The notes under the pieces were generated by a model, which had not been told where the DNA came from, did not search any database, and was given only the letters and a program-made list of their open reading frames with translations. A program made the translations under genes and the position numbers. Shown piece by piece: positions 22,811 through 34,500 of a stretch of DNA of 64,000 nt (position 1 is the stretch's first letter; each line of letters opens with the position of its first letter). Source of the DNA: Chaetorhynchus papuensis (lineage: Eukaryota; Chordata; Aves; Passeriformes; Rhipiduridae); contig VWYX01000206.1 of assembly GCA_013396525.1 (NCBI GenBank), positions 432,109-496,108 of the forward strand, written 5' to 3'.

Positions 22811-25800
22811 TCACGTTGCTAGATTTCCATCTGCTAAAAGCTGTGTGCACAGGGGATCCCAGGGCTGGAAATGGGACTGAAGGCTGGGGTTCACATGATG
22901 CAAAACTCAAAGTGCAAACATGAAGCTCAGTCTGCTGATCAGCTAGAAAACATGCAGCTTTATCTATCTATTCTGATTGTACTTCTGTGCTCAGGGCTGC
23001 AGTGTAAATGTCTGCAGGTTTAAATATAATCCAATGTATTAGAGATCAATGAATTGGATTGGTGTGTAATTGGAATTCCCTCTCTGCTTTTGCAGGCTGC
23101 AGGTGGGCACAGGTCACTTCTGCTCGTTAGTCCTACAGGACCTTCCCGCATTTAAATTTGCAGGTCATGAAAATAAGACCCCCTTTTTGACCTAGCTCCA
23201 TTCCTCTGGTAGGTGAATCTCTGCACCCATGGAGATTGGTAGGGATAGTCCAGAAGTCAGAGAGGATGCAAGCCCTTTCCAAGTGGGCAGCACTGCAGTG
23301 ATGGTCACAAAGGAGTGCCCAGCTTTCTGTCCAGTGTCTGAATCTGAAACTCTCCTTAACTCATGATGGAATATCACTCATTTCTTTCACAGAGGCCATT
23401 GGTAGCACGACTACATGTAAAAAGACCTGATGGAGCTGGCAGGGATGAAGGATTTCTTGTCCCTGGTTTTCTTGCTGCCCTCAGCTCATAGGTTGCTTTT
23501 GCCCATCCTGGGACACCTGTACAGCACATGAAGAGCCCAGAATTAGGTCAGCTTTGAATGGATTTAAAGCAGCCTTCTGTTTGTCTGTAGACATGGACTC
23601 TATACAACGATTTCCTGACCAAGGGTTTGGCCTTTCTCAAGGGTTTAAGCAATTGTCCTGCACAGCCATGGATTCAGTATACCATTTTTTAAAAACTTGT
23701 CTCACTTTGTGTGTATTTCCTCTGTGCCTCAGCTGAGTTCCCCTCCCTGACAGCTCTCTAGCTGAAATACAGAACCAGAGATATGGATAGCATACTCTAC
23801 TAGTGGGCAGCACCAATTAATATTTGCATTTAAGTGCCCTGGTTGCAGTGAGATCCCATACAAAATAGATGGCTCCCTGCAGAAGCAGCAGCTCTCTAAT
23901 ATCCTCATCCTAAAAGGGGTTCTTTTCACGTGGTGGGAAGATTCTTGAAGTCTGAAGGAAAGGAAGATTCCCATCCCTGGCAGCATGGGAGCAGCACAGC
24001 CACTCTACATCAATAAGTAATCTGATCATGAGAAGCAAAGGTTAATGACTAATCTGTTTACCTGAGCTTCATTAATCAAAGATTTACTAGAAGTCAGAAT
24101 CCTATTGCTGCTCAGGCACAGACAGCTTTGCTTCCAGGTTAAAGAAGACAACTATGCAAACGGCACGGAGCATGTAATTCAACAGAGAGCAATTTTCCCA
24201 GTGTGTGGATGACAAAGGAGAGCATCAAAGAGAAAAGGCTCTAATCAGAAGGAATTATATCTGGGCTGCGTGGAGCAGAGGGAAAGCCTCAGTCTGCAGT
24301 GATGTGAAGAAAAGTTCGACTGTGCCTAGCAGCAATATCATCAACCTTCTGAAATGATTACAGGGTATTTTGATGTCGTGAAATATTATCCTGTTCTCCA
24401 TGACAACTGACACCTCAATAATAGCACCTGTAAGGGTTTAAAAGTTGCCAGAAGACTTCCAAAAACATTGGGCTAAACATCCAGCACAGGGGTCTGGGAC
24501 AAGCGGTTTATATCACAGGGACAGGACCACTGGAGAATTGCTCTGCCTGCCCTTTCTTAGGAACTGGTGTGAGGCCTGCTGTAAAATCCATCTAATCTGA
24601 GATCTTTATGTCTGTTGTGATAGTTAATGTCCACATTATGGTTCTAATTGCCCTCAGGTTAAAGGCACTAAAGGAAAAATGAATAGCAACTCGGGCTGTT
24701 GGTGTTGACTATTCTTTGTGCAACTCTAACCCAATAGTTATCTTTCTCCCCAGAACTCCCAGAGGGATGGTCCAGTTTTTCTAGGGAAAGCATTGGAGGC
24801 AGAAAACTTTCTGATGGGTCCAGTTCTCCAATTCAATGAGTTGTGAAGACGGAGTCACTCACGTGTTTCAGCTTCAGGCACTGAAAATGTGGACCTGAAC
24901 AGAGCAAACCAGAATAATAAAAATTTCTTTTTTCCTATGCAAAGTTAATTCTTTGAATTCAAAAAGCCTTTTTACATAGGACTGTCTCTGTGCCAACTGA
25001 TGTGAAATCAATTATATGTAAACCTAGACATGGGTAAAAAAATAAAGAATAATATATTCTGAACTAGGGAGCTCAGGGGCCTGGGGAGGCCTAAGGTCAC
25101 GTATCTTGTCTTTTGTTAGATCTCATGATTCCACTGTTGCTTGCAGCAGGTAGAGAACTGCACGAGGCAGGGAGAAATTCAATGATTTGTCAACCTCAGG
25201 CTGTTCTGGTCATGGCAGAGGCCACATTGCAGTGCCACACTGGAACCCTGGGGCACAGGAGGGTGTGGGTGACACAGGACTGTCATGATGCAGAGATACA
25301 GGGGGGCTGTGGGGATTGAAAATGGAGACAGAGGAATCAAAGACGAGACTTGTCCCAGGCTGTTGTTGCAAAGCCATCTACCCACTGGAATACATTTTTT
25401 AATGCCATGTGTTGTGAGCTAATTAATTCAGGGCCAGATTATGGTTTCCTTTTCATTACCTTACTTCCTCCATTCAAATATGAGGCTCAGAAACTCCTTT
25501 GGTCTGTGTCTGCTGCCCGTCTGCCTCACCCAGATGTCTGGAGGCTCAGGCAGAGATGTGCTGGGAGATGTCCCAACCTCAGCCGGGACCTGCACCGGCA
25601 GATCTGTATGGAAAGAGGAAGTGCATATATGCTACATTTAACAATTTTAAAAGTACCTAAAAGATTTCCTAAGGTCCTGAACTTCCTCTTCTCCACCACA
25701 CGCCAGCCCACAGACCCATGGAGGGTTGCTCTTATCAAGTGTAGCACTTCATTCTCTTAAGTGATTTTCAACCACCAGCACGGATGCCTCTTATCACACA

Positions 25801-26680
25801 AACCCCAGGGAAAGCTCTGGTTTGCAGAGGGAGACATCATCCGGGTGCTCTGGCTGCTCTATCTGTGCACCAGGCAGGGATGTCACTATCAGCCTGTGGC
25901 AAACCTGGCACTGTTGTTTGGCATCCCTCAAGTTCACCAGGAGCGATGTGACCTGACAAGGAAGATTCTGTTTTTAATAAAACATATTTTGGCTATAGGC
26001 AATGCTGCTCTTTCCCTGGAGAGAGTTATCAGTTCCATGTGAAGCTGCTTTTTGCATGCACGGAAGAGAAGCTACACAACTGCACAGACTGGGAGCTCCC
26101 TGAGAAGTAGGAGGAGATGTCTGTGTAACCACAGATACACCTTTACTACAGAATTGATTTTTAAAGGCATAACTTCTCGCTTTAACGCTGAAACATTTTG
26201 CATAATTTTAATTCTCTTCCTCTCTCTCCTTATATATTTAATTTATAGCCCAAAGAATGCAGGCAACTACTCCTCTCAAAAGCAGACCAATAAAAGTAGG
26301 GAAATATAATTAGATGAGCAATTAGAATTCATTTTGGAATGATTGAATTGAAATGAGTAAGACCAACACTCAGGTTATTTTACTGGGGAATGTGTCCTTT
26401 AGGCTGCTAATGGAGTACAACCAAATAAAGAAACCACATTTTTCTTAGTAAGAAAAAAAGATGGTTGGGTCTCCTGTGCAAGGATCAGGGCTCTTTTTTA
26501 TGAAGATAGAATGGGAACTGCAGAGGGGATGGACTTAGAGAAATCTTTGGAGGTAACTGGCTGAGATTCTGTTGTATCGATCATTTAACACCACTTGGCC
26601 TTAATTGCATGGTTAATGACATGCTACAGAATCACATTCTTCACAGAAGTTTCTTTTTTCTTTGTGATTTAAATCAAATG
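22811..26680. other. Non-coding stretch, nothing certain
   Basis: No exon or RNA gene is recognised over this 3.9 kb. A phrase GGGCCAGATTATGG at about 25432 recalls old sauropsid repeats. An 8-bp inverted repeat AATCCAAT/ATTGGATT lies at 23028-23035 and 23053-23060. A 136-codon + frame at 25350-25760 has no recognisable domain and is overlapped by frames on the other strand. Confidence 0.45.
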
Positions 26681-26708
26681 CATATATATAAATACATACA
26701 TATATATC
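26681..26708 (+). repeat. Interrupted (AT)n/(ATAC)n microsatellite
   Basis: CATATATATAAATACATACA followed by TATATATC: alternating A/T with TACA units. Confidence 0.7.
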
Positions 26709-26775
26709 TGTCTTCTTCCTCAGAGACAACTACACTATCTCTGGCAATAGGAATTAATGAAAGATGCTGCAATCC

Positions 26776-26826
26776 TTGAAATCAATGTAGTTACATTGAT
26801 TTATTCTGGTGTAGGAACTGACCTTT
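26776..26826. repeat. Probable ancient repeat fragment
   Basis: TTGAAATCAATGTAGTTACA, then TTGATTTATTCTGGTGTAGG and AACTGACC. This closely parallels the old sauropsid phrase 'tgaaatcaatggagttacac', then 'tgatttacaccagctgagga', then 'tctggcc'. Recognition is from memory; the family is not named. Confidence 0.45.
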
Positions 26827-27112
26827 GAGTTCAAAACAAACCTAATGATGTTAGAAGGAAAAAAACTACCCTAATAAATATACATAAGACAAAATTATCA
26901 GAAGTGTCTTAGTGAATTAGCACAACATCAGGCTCCAGTATCCTTTCTGTACTACAAAATTTTGAAAAGATATGTCTGTTCTCCATCAGGTGAGAAACAC
27001 CAGAGGGGACAAAAATCCCCAGCAAGCTGGGCACCTGTGTAAGGAAGAAATGAGAAAATCTCCATCCTGTGGCCAGTGCAGTGTGGACCCAGCCTCTCAG
27101 TATTCCCGAGCC
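26827..27112. other. Non-coding stretch before the LTR
   Basis: AT-rich at first, then mixed. No gene or element recognised. Confidence 0.5.
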
Positions 27113-27118
27113 ATTCCC
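27113..27118. repeat. Candidate target-site duplication, first copy
   Basis: ATTCCC, matching the hexamer at 27489-27494 on the other side of the proposed LTR. A 6-bp match can occur by chance. Confidence 0.4.
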
Positions 27119-27488
27119 TATCGCTGTTGTAACGCGGACGTGTAGAAAAACCACACAAAATCCAGGTCAGTAGAAACAGTGGCAAGCCGGGTTTAATGGC
27201 TTTTTCCCAAGGTTTTTATATGTTAGGTCACAAAAGTGAGTTAAATGGCGTTAAGTGATTGGTTCTCTGGCCATCCACCCCTCGAGGGGGTTGGCCCAAC
27301 TCTGGCACGTCCGTTCCCAAGTGTTTTTCTATTTGAAGCCATAACAATCTGGGAAAAACAAGTCACAGGTGTGGCTATTGATAAAACTGGTAACTTTGTT
27401 TTAGTTAGCTTCCATGGGAAAGACAGAGCTCTCACAAAATGCTAGAGAGCTGAAGAAATTCACTGCCAAAGCTCTTTCAGCATCTACA
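27119..27488 (-). mobile_element. Probable solitary endogenous retrovirus LTR
   Basis: Read on the minus strand, the segment shows LTR-type control signals in order. A CCAAT box (its complement ATTGG is at 27258-27262) is followed about 40 bases on by a TATA element ATATAAAAACC (27213-27221), then an ATTAAA polyadenylation signal (27192-27197), then a T-rich 3' part. The minus-strand 5' end is TGTAGATG. ATTCCC occurs directly outside both proposed ends, at 27113-27118 and 27489-27494, which would be a 6-bp target duplication and suggest an ERVK-type element. The opposite end does not finish in the canonical CA at exactly that point: ACAACA occurs six bases earlier, leaving GCGATA unexplained. 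No primer-binding site or polypurine tract adjoins it, so this appears to be a solo LTR with no coding part. Confidence 0.65.
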
Positions 27489-27494
27489 ATTCCC
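27489..27494. repeat. Candidate target-site duplication, second copy
   Basis: ATTCCC immediately after TCTACA, the complement of the TGTAGA start of the minus-strand LTR. Confidence 0.4.
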
Positions 27495-27499
27495 AGCAG

Positions 27500-27715
27500 T
27501 TATTTGTAGAGAGTGCCAGCTCTCCGAGGGGCAGGGCAGCAGCAGCCGTGCTGGAGCCCGCTGGGGAAGGTGCTCAGTGCGGGTATTCAGCAGCAGCAGG
27601 CTCCCGGGGGCTGATTGCTGGCCGCATTCAGGGCATTCCTGGCGGCTCTCCAGGCTCATAGGGAATTCGGAGCAGGAGAGCAGCGTCTCGTTCCGTGTTG
27701 TTCCTCGCCTGGATG
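27500..27715. other. GC-rich islet beside the LTR
   Basis: About 12 CpG in 200 bases, with several CAGCAG units, sharply bounded by AT-rich DNA on its right. It could be an unrelated small CpG island, or part of a longer insertion if the LTR boundary is wrong. A 92-codon frame on the minus strand has no recognisable features. Confidence 0.35.
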
Positions 27716-27982
27716 CAATCAGTGGTATTATACCTGAAAAGTGACTGGTGAGCATCTGCTAAAGAAACGGGGAAATGATACTCCCGTGGTGTTTCCTTAA
27801 AGTCTCTGCTGAGTTTTTTTTTTTTTAAAGGGTTTTTTTTTCATTGTTGCTTACAATGAACTTTCTTTCTGTAAAAGTGCCCAGGAATAGGACTTGGTAC
27901 CAGTTTTTGCAGCTGTTGAGGGCCTGGTTGCGGGTGTTCACTCTCCCTCCATTACCCACGCATTCACATCATTCTAGTGTGT

Positions 27983-28011
27983 GTAATTCTCATCCCAGAA
28001 ATGAGAATTAC
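27983..28011. repeat. Perfect 11-bp inverted repeat, 7-base loop
   Basis: GTAATTCTCAT at 27983-27993 and its exact complement ATGAGAATTAC at 28001-28011, separated by CCCAGAA. The stem is too short for a canonical pre-miRNA. It could be a cruciform or a symmetric protein-binding site. Confidence 0.75.
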
Positions 28012-29160
28012 TTTCAGTAAAATCAACTTGACTGTTACCAAATTTTCACTTTATATATATGTATTAAAAGGACTTCCAAAAGCTACTTCTCCAGTCCATG
28101 ATATTAAAGGAAGTAGCCAAAGAATCAGCTGAGAATGCACTGATAAATGCAATTACTACTAGATTGATGTTTTTAAATGTTCTGCTGTTGACAAAAAGCC
28201 CTCAGAAACCTGAAATGTTAATCTGTTTTTCTTTTGCAAATTGAGTACTGCCTGCTGTGTACATCCTTTTATTACTGGAGGGCTGCTCATAAGCTCCAGG
28301 CTGTTGGCATTTATTTATTAAAAAAGAAAAATTACCAAGAAACAGCACTGAAATATTTTTTCAGTTGGTTTCCAAAACAAAAATAATTGGCAGACACAAG
28401 AAAAAAAAAAAAAAACACAACAGCAAAATTTTGGCCAAAATAGTATTGACAGACAGGAACAGAAGGAGTAGTGTCGGTACCCCCAGGGACGCAGAGTCAA
28501 CGAAACAAAGCTGACTTTCACAAGTAGTTGTCTAGACAATCAAGAGGCTTTTTTACAGATTGATGCTTAGGTTTAATAAAGAGGCCAAACTGCTTGAGTC
28601 TGCACGAAGCTGTAAGAAATCAAAAGCAAAATTCCACAGAGTGGTGCAAGAGCAGTATAATATAATTGCAGGGGCTTCAGAACAAAATCTTTATGGAAAT
28701 GGGCAGCTTTCCTAGCCAAAAGACACCTTCTGGTGTCATTTATCAACAGCTGCTTTAGAAACCTGAGGTATGCTGCAGTGATCACTCATAGGAAGCTCTG
28801 CTGTCATTAATGACCAGACTTTTTCCACTTGTTCATTTTGCTCCTTCGAAAACAAGAAGCTGCTCCAGAATTCATTTTCTAATGCTAAAGAACATGAGTC
28901 TATGTAGGTGCTTTAACGTCAGCACCCAGGATTCTTTTTGTAAATATATCTGAGCGGCATCTAGAGTGGAAGTTTCCCCCAGACAGTTTCACCATGGAAC
29001 TGGAGTGAGGAAATATCTCTGAGGGAAAATTGAACTGAAATTAAAGTGGCAACCACCACTACACCATTACACACCAAGAACTTCAGTTCTTTAAAAAACA
29101 AAAGGAGGAATAGATCAGCAGCAGGCATTTACTCATCCTGAGATTTAGGATTGTGTCTCC

Positions 29161-29186
29161 TGAATTCTGCTTCTGAATTCTGCTTC
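29161..29186 (+). repeat. Perfect 13-bp tandem duplication
   Basis: Two copies of TGAATTCTGCTTC. A diverged third copy (CAAATTCTGCTTTT) follows at about 29198-29211. Confidence 0.75.
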
Positions 29187-30789
29187 TTTTCCACTTCCAA
29201 ATTCTGCTTTTTTGCCTTTTTTTGGGGAAAGCAGTTATTTTGTTGAGGGACTGTGCTTGACTTGTGTGCCTCTTGAATTTCCTTTATTATAGTAGTCCTT
29301 TATATAGAAAAATCTTTTCATTCATTTGCCAAAAGAGGCAGAAAATATTGTCTGCATCATCTGGGTAACTGAGCTCTGATTTTCAAATTCCACCTGCATT
29401 TCACAGATAGAAGCTACCCAAATATGACACAGGATTTGAATGCTGTCTAATGGAATATGCAGCATAGAGGAAGACGAAAGATTGCATTTGGTTAGTATTT
29501 ATATGGTTTTTAGCATTCTTGGAAAAGACATGGAATTACTGTGCTTTTTCTTCGAGTCCACAGACCAGGTTTTTTTGCAGTAATGCAGTCGATGCTGGAG
29601 TCATAACTCAGCCAAGGTTTCACCATAACTTACGAGAAGTGCCCTGGGACATCCATATTTTTACAGTTCCTTCAAACAAATCACAGTCAAGACAAATATG
29701 AAGGAGAGCTCCAAAGCACGTCCCTATATCCATAAACTTCCACTTGGGCAGGAGCAGATATGGGCATGGTTTCAAGGGAGTGTACTTCATGCCTTGTGCA
29801 CTTTAGAGACATGTGTTTCGTTTTATTTATTTACTCCAGTAACTCCTCTGTGTCCCTGAGGTTTTGAAATCTGAGGCCAAGGTCAGCAGCTACAATGGGA
29901 GCTGTTGTGGTCTTTGTAGGCAGGAGGTGGAAGGAGTGAGTTGAATTCCCTGTTGACACCAAAAGGACTTGGGAACAGCCAAGCCAACCAGACTCCCAGC
30001 CTTGTGATGTAGGTTGGGAACCAACCAGGAGGACTCTCCCCAAAAATGGAAGCACGGAAGATTCCTAAAACCAGATGCTTTTACTCTTTTTTTTGCTCTC
30101 ACTGTAAACACTGGGTGCAAAGTTTGGTGCCAGCCTGCAGTAAACCCCTCCCAGGTCTGCTGGGCTGACAGCCTGTGTGTGTGGACTCTGAGGTTCTGGT
30201 TCTACTGCAAAGAGAATTACACTGAAATGAGAACCGAACATGTTAAAGTACCAGAGGAACTGTGATTTTTGGCTCCAGTAAGTCTCCTAATAATTTGAAT
30301 ATTTGTTCTCCTCTGATTTTTGCTGTTCCAAATTATTCTTTTCCCTTATTCTCCCCATGGTTTCATAACTTGGCAAGTCCTATTTACTGATCAGCCTTTG
30401 TCTCCTTCTAAAAAGGAAGGTCAGGGACATTCTGTCATCTTTGAGGTCAGGTGGCTTGCTCACTATAAGCACAGCCTGAAAGAACGGGATAAAATTTGCA
30501 CATTCAGCCCCATGAGTGCGCTTCCACGGAGCTGGCTGTCTTCAGGAACAAAGACAAATCCTGTGTCCAACCGCACGCAGAATCAGGACTCTGGTTCCCA
30601 AATGTTACTCGGTAGCTGACAACCTCTGCCAAGAAAAATATACCCTTTTTATACTATGCCGAACATTTAAAAAGTGGTAATAAATAGATGGTAGCTTAGA
30701 GGTGTGATTTATTTGTTTTATGAATCGCAGAAGAGTCCATAACTCATGAAAGATTAAGGCTGAAGCAAGTTGTATGGCTCTTGCATTAC

Positions 30790-31120
30790 AAGTGGAGATT
30801 AATGTCTTTTTTCATGAAGCCTCATCATTAACCGGTCTGCGTTAGAGTAGTTTAATGTTAGTGACAGAAAGAATTGACTTTTAACATTTTTTAAATATTC
30901 TGCCATTTGGTTGGTCTTTGCCAGGGGGATTTCTCCCAGCCCTGAGAGGGTTTTGAAAGGAATAAATCCTATCTCAGCATGGGCTTTCTTACGTACACCT
31001 GCACCCCACACGATTATTATGAAGATCCACAAGATCAGCAGGATAATACAGACGGGTTTTGCCCTGCATAAAGACTGCTTCAAGGCTTTTGGGACTTTTA
31101 GTCATGCTGAGTCACCCTGA
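30790..31120. other. Unassigned block open in several frames, with NF-E2/AP-1 site
   Basis: This block is unusually free of stops in several frames. A 94-codon minus frame at 30799-31083 has a hydrophobic run (IILLILWIFIIIVWGAGV) but starts at TTG with a stop shortly upstream. A second minus frame begins with ATG at about 31104 and ends near TACGTAAGA, a donor-like sequence. TGCTGAGTCA at 31105-31114 is an exact NF-E2/AP-1 site. No protein family is recognised, so no exon is called. A regulatory element is the safer reading. Confidence 0.25.
31105..31114 (+). promoter_or_regulatory. NF-E2/AP-1 type site TGCTGAGTCA
   Basis: Exact match to the NF-E2 consensus, which includes the AP-1 heptamer TGAGTCA. 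Occupancy cannot be judged from sequence. Confidence 0.3.
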
Positions 31121-31391
31121 GACGACTCTCCTTCATTAGAGTATCTCAATTTACAGCTCATCTACCATGACAAAAGTGGCTTCTGTTACAAATGGACTGT
31201 AAAAGGCTGGAATGGCTCTCCCCATCCACTGTGACTGCTCCTGCTTCAATCAGAGCAGAGCAGTGATGTTTTATGCTTTTCAGGGCTTCTCCCTTTCCAG
31301 GGACATATTTAGTTAAATATCATCTTACATGGGAATCATCATATTTATTTTTGAACCACAGATTATATCTGCAAGCGGCTTTATCTTTCAT

Positions 31392-31418
31392 TGTAGTGTG
31401 TCATATCACAACACTACA
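31392..31418. repeat. 8-bp inverted repeat, hairpin-forming
   Basis: TGTAGTGT (31392-31399) and ACACTACA (31411-31418) can pair. Flanking A-T pairs and internal GT/AC pairs extend the stem slightly. Confidence 0.6.
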
Positions 31419-31559
31419 GTATTGAACACAAGTAATTTACTAAAATATTTTAAAACACTCCCATTTTAGAAATCCATTACAACTTGCCTTGTTGTTATTA
31501 CCATATCCAGGAATGCCAATGCGACAGGAGAATTAACTTGATGAACAGTCCTGCGAAAT

Positions 31560-31581
31560 GTGCCGCTACAGTGCCGCTACA
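31560..31581 (+). repeat. Perfect 11-bp tandem duplication
   Basis: GTGCCGCTACA occurs twice in a row. Confidence 0.8.
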
Positions 31582-34500
31582 AGCTGTTTCTAAAACATCT
31601 TTCAAGGCATCTCCATCAGCTCATGATTCTCTTTGGTTTTCTTTCTTTTCTAGAACTATTTGCTAGCCCTTAGTTGTGGTAAGCGATTATTTGTGCTTTC
31701 AAACAAACTCCATGAAAAACGTTTTTCAAGTGGAGATCAAAGAGCGAAGGCGAACATAAAAGCAGTCTTATAAAAACTGTGTATTAAAAAATCTAAGCAC
31801 CATCCATATGCCAATTACATCCAAACCTCATGGCCCCTTCTCTATGAGGCTTCTTAAAGGTGATAGAAGTGTCAGATGAAACAAAAAGGGGCACATTATG
31901 GAGAGGGAAATTATGGGGATGAGAGGTGGCTCTCAGGAGTCATCCATGGAGGAGTTCTGGTTGGGAAGGGCAGCTCCAGAAAGCAACGCTTGCAGCACTA
32001 ACTGTGGTCTCCAACTACTACAGTCTGAGGGCTGTAATAATTTCTAACAGTGGCAGGTGTCATTAAACAGAATTTTCACAAGCCCAGGGGTTAAAATGAT
32101 GCCCTAAACCTACAAAAGCATCCAAACCCTTCAGTCTCTAGAAAGGATTTACTCTTAAGAGCTAAGGGCTGGTTTTACACTCTGAGATCACACAGCTGTA
32201 AAATTCTAATCTAAGATGAACTTATATCCTATTCTGCTGTGACTTCCCTCAACACCCCTGCACCCAGGATGTTCATTGTTTTGACCTCTGCCAGTGATGG
32301 GATGGTGAGGCACAAAGATTTCCTCGTAGGGTGAGATGTTACTGAGCACTGGAGACCCCAGACGCTCCAACAATCATGACATCAGTGCTCAGTGGGCTTA
32401 AGCAAACAGCATAAAGGCTCCAAGAAGTTCAATTATTTGAGATAATTAAACTTCTTGCACTTGCTGACTAAAGTCAGCCCAGATTGTGCTGCCATCTCCA
32501 TGCAACCATAGCAACTTCTTCCTTCCATCGTGTCCCAGATTAATGCGAACACCTGGAATCAGAAACCTGAGGCTTGCGAGGAAGGTGCATAAAACTTTAT
32601 TGATCCTCGGCGAATGGCAGGGATCCAGTCACAGTGCAGTGATTCGCTTCCAAAGCCCTGCCTCAACTAGGAGCACTGGTGGGCTCTCCAGAGACCCTTC
32701 TCTTCTTTGACTGCTTCTAAAGTCCCAATCAGGAATATTTTAAGGAGACGATTACAGGAAATTGCAAATTCTTTCCAGAATTTGAGCCTTCATTACTCAG
32801 ATTTTAGCATGATAATATTTTTAAGGATGGTTCGCAACTAAATATGGTGTTGCCTTTCTTATTGTTTCTACTGGGTTCATTTCAGCATTTTAAAACCCCT
32901 GCATGCCAACAGGGTTCAATGGCAGCAGCCTGTGGGCAATTAGGGTTAAAATTTAGTCCTGGTCATATGTGACTGCTCCTGTAAATGTGGTGAAACACAG
33001 TTGGAGCACATATTCCCCAGAGAGCAAGTAGGCAATGCTTTAAGGAAGCCATGGAAAGATAAATGGATGCAGAGAGGCTCTGGAATTTTGCTTGAAATAA
33101 TTTTTGCTTTGCTTTTAATGATCAAAACCATTCCTCCCACTGAACCACATAAAAAAAATAGCATTTGTGTCTGTGCCAAAGGTGGAGCATAGTGTAGACC
33201 CACTGAAATGAAAGACAAGTGAAAAATTAATGAGAAACTGGAAACCAGCAGCTCCCACCCTGTGAGCAGTAGTCTTTTATATCCTTCTTCCATAGTGAGC
33301 ATCTCAATGGGGCAAAAAATCACAGTAGCTCCTTTGACTTCAAAGGAGATGCACCGGTTGGGAAGGAGGGAAAACAACCCAGAGAGCACTGTACCAAGTC
33401 CACACAACTTAGGAAGAGAAGAGAGCCCCTAGCAGAGCCAATCAGCTCTCGGGAGAGTGGGGAATATTTTTGCTCTAAAGAGTTTTGTGTGAAGAGGAAA
33501 AGCACCTACAGATGATCCAGCTTTGACTGAGGATCTCAAAGCAGTCGTAGCCTGGAACTTCAGCTCTAATTTCTACAGTTAGGGAGGCGCAGACAGGTAC
33601 AACAAATAAGCCTGAGGGTCACAAACAGACTTTTTTGACAAAACTTTCACTCTCCAATTTCTGCTCTAGAAGAAATTAGCAGTCTGTGATTGTCCTGTTC
33701 TCATGTCAAGAGGCATTACAGTTTTGGATTATGTCCTGGAAGGGTCTTTTTTCCCTGCACTAACTCCAAAGAACCCACTAATTAATTACACCATTTATAT
33801 CTAACTATGCAATGTTTAAAATGACAGTATCTCAAGCTCTTTTGGGAAACAAATGAAATAAATAGAAACACTGTCTTTCCTCGTCCATTTAGCCATCATG
33901 CAACCCAGTTTGCCCAAAAAATGAGAATTTATGAGGAGAAGATCCTTAAAATCCCTTACAAATCATTAAAAGTATTCATGTGTGCTATTCTGTTGTTATT
34001 TATGAGCCAAAAGAAATTGTCATGCATGCACTATACTACCAGAAATCCAGGGAGTTCTCCTGATCTATTGTCTTTCCCTGTATATTCATGTAATTACATT
34101 TGTCTTCCATAGCATGTTTAATAAATTCACACTATCATTTTGAAATGATGCCTCTGTGATCTGGGCAGTTCATGATCACCTGCTCACTGGAAGTGGTCCC
34201 TCTCCAAACCCACCATTTCTTAGGAATTAGATATAGAGTGTTTTAATTGCTTATCATTAAATGCTATACCTATGCTGAATATTCTCTGTGAAGTCTGTGG
34301 GGCCGTAATTTCCTCCCCTGTACTGAACTGAGTTCACATGGCAGCACTGGCAGGGCATCTTTTGGAAGGCAGGGAGATTAAAAGCAGCTACACTGGGTGA
34401 GACCCTTATTTGAGCTGATTCCTGACTCCTGGGGGTGTGAGTGTGACCATGACAGATTTTAGCAGCATCACATCGCTTGTAGCCCTGGCAGAGAGAACTT

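Larger units (their letters stand above)
27716..30789. other. AT-rich non-coding stretch
   Basis: No gene recognised. It contains T12 and T9 runs at about 27816-27840, an A15 run at 28401-28415, a TATATATAT patch near 28051, and the hairpin and 13-bp duplication listed separately. Confidence 0.5.

Noticed and set aside
27119..27715. Full endogenous provirus
   Set aside because: No primer-binding site, polypurine tract, or gag/pol/env-like frame adjoins the LTR on either side, so only a solo LTR is supported.
30799..31083. Membrane protein exon suggested by a hydrophobic run
   Set aside because: The frame lacks an ATG, starts just after a stop, and matches no family I recognise.
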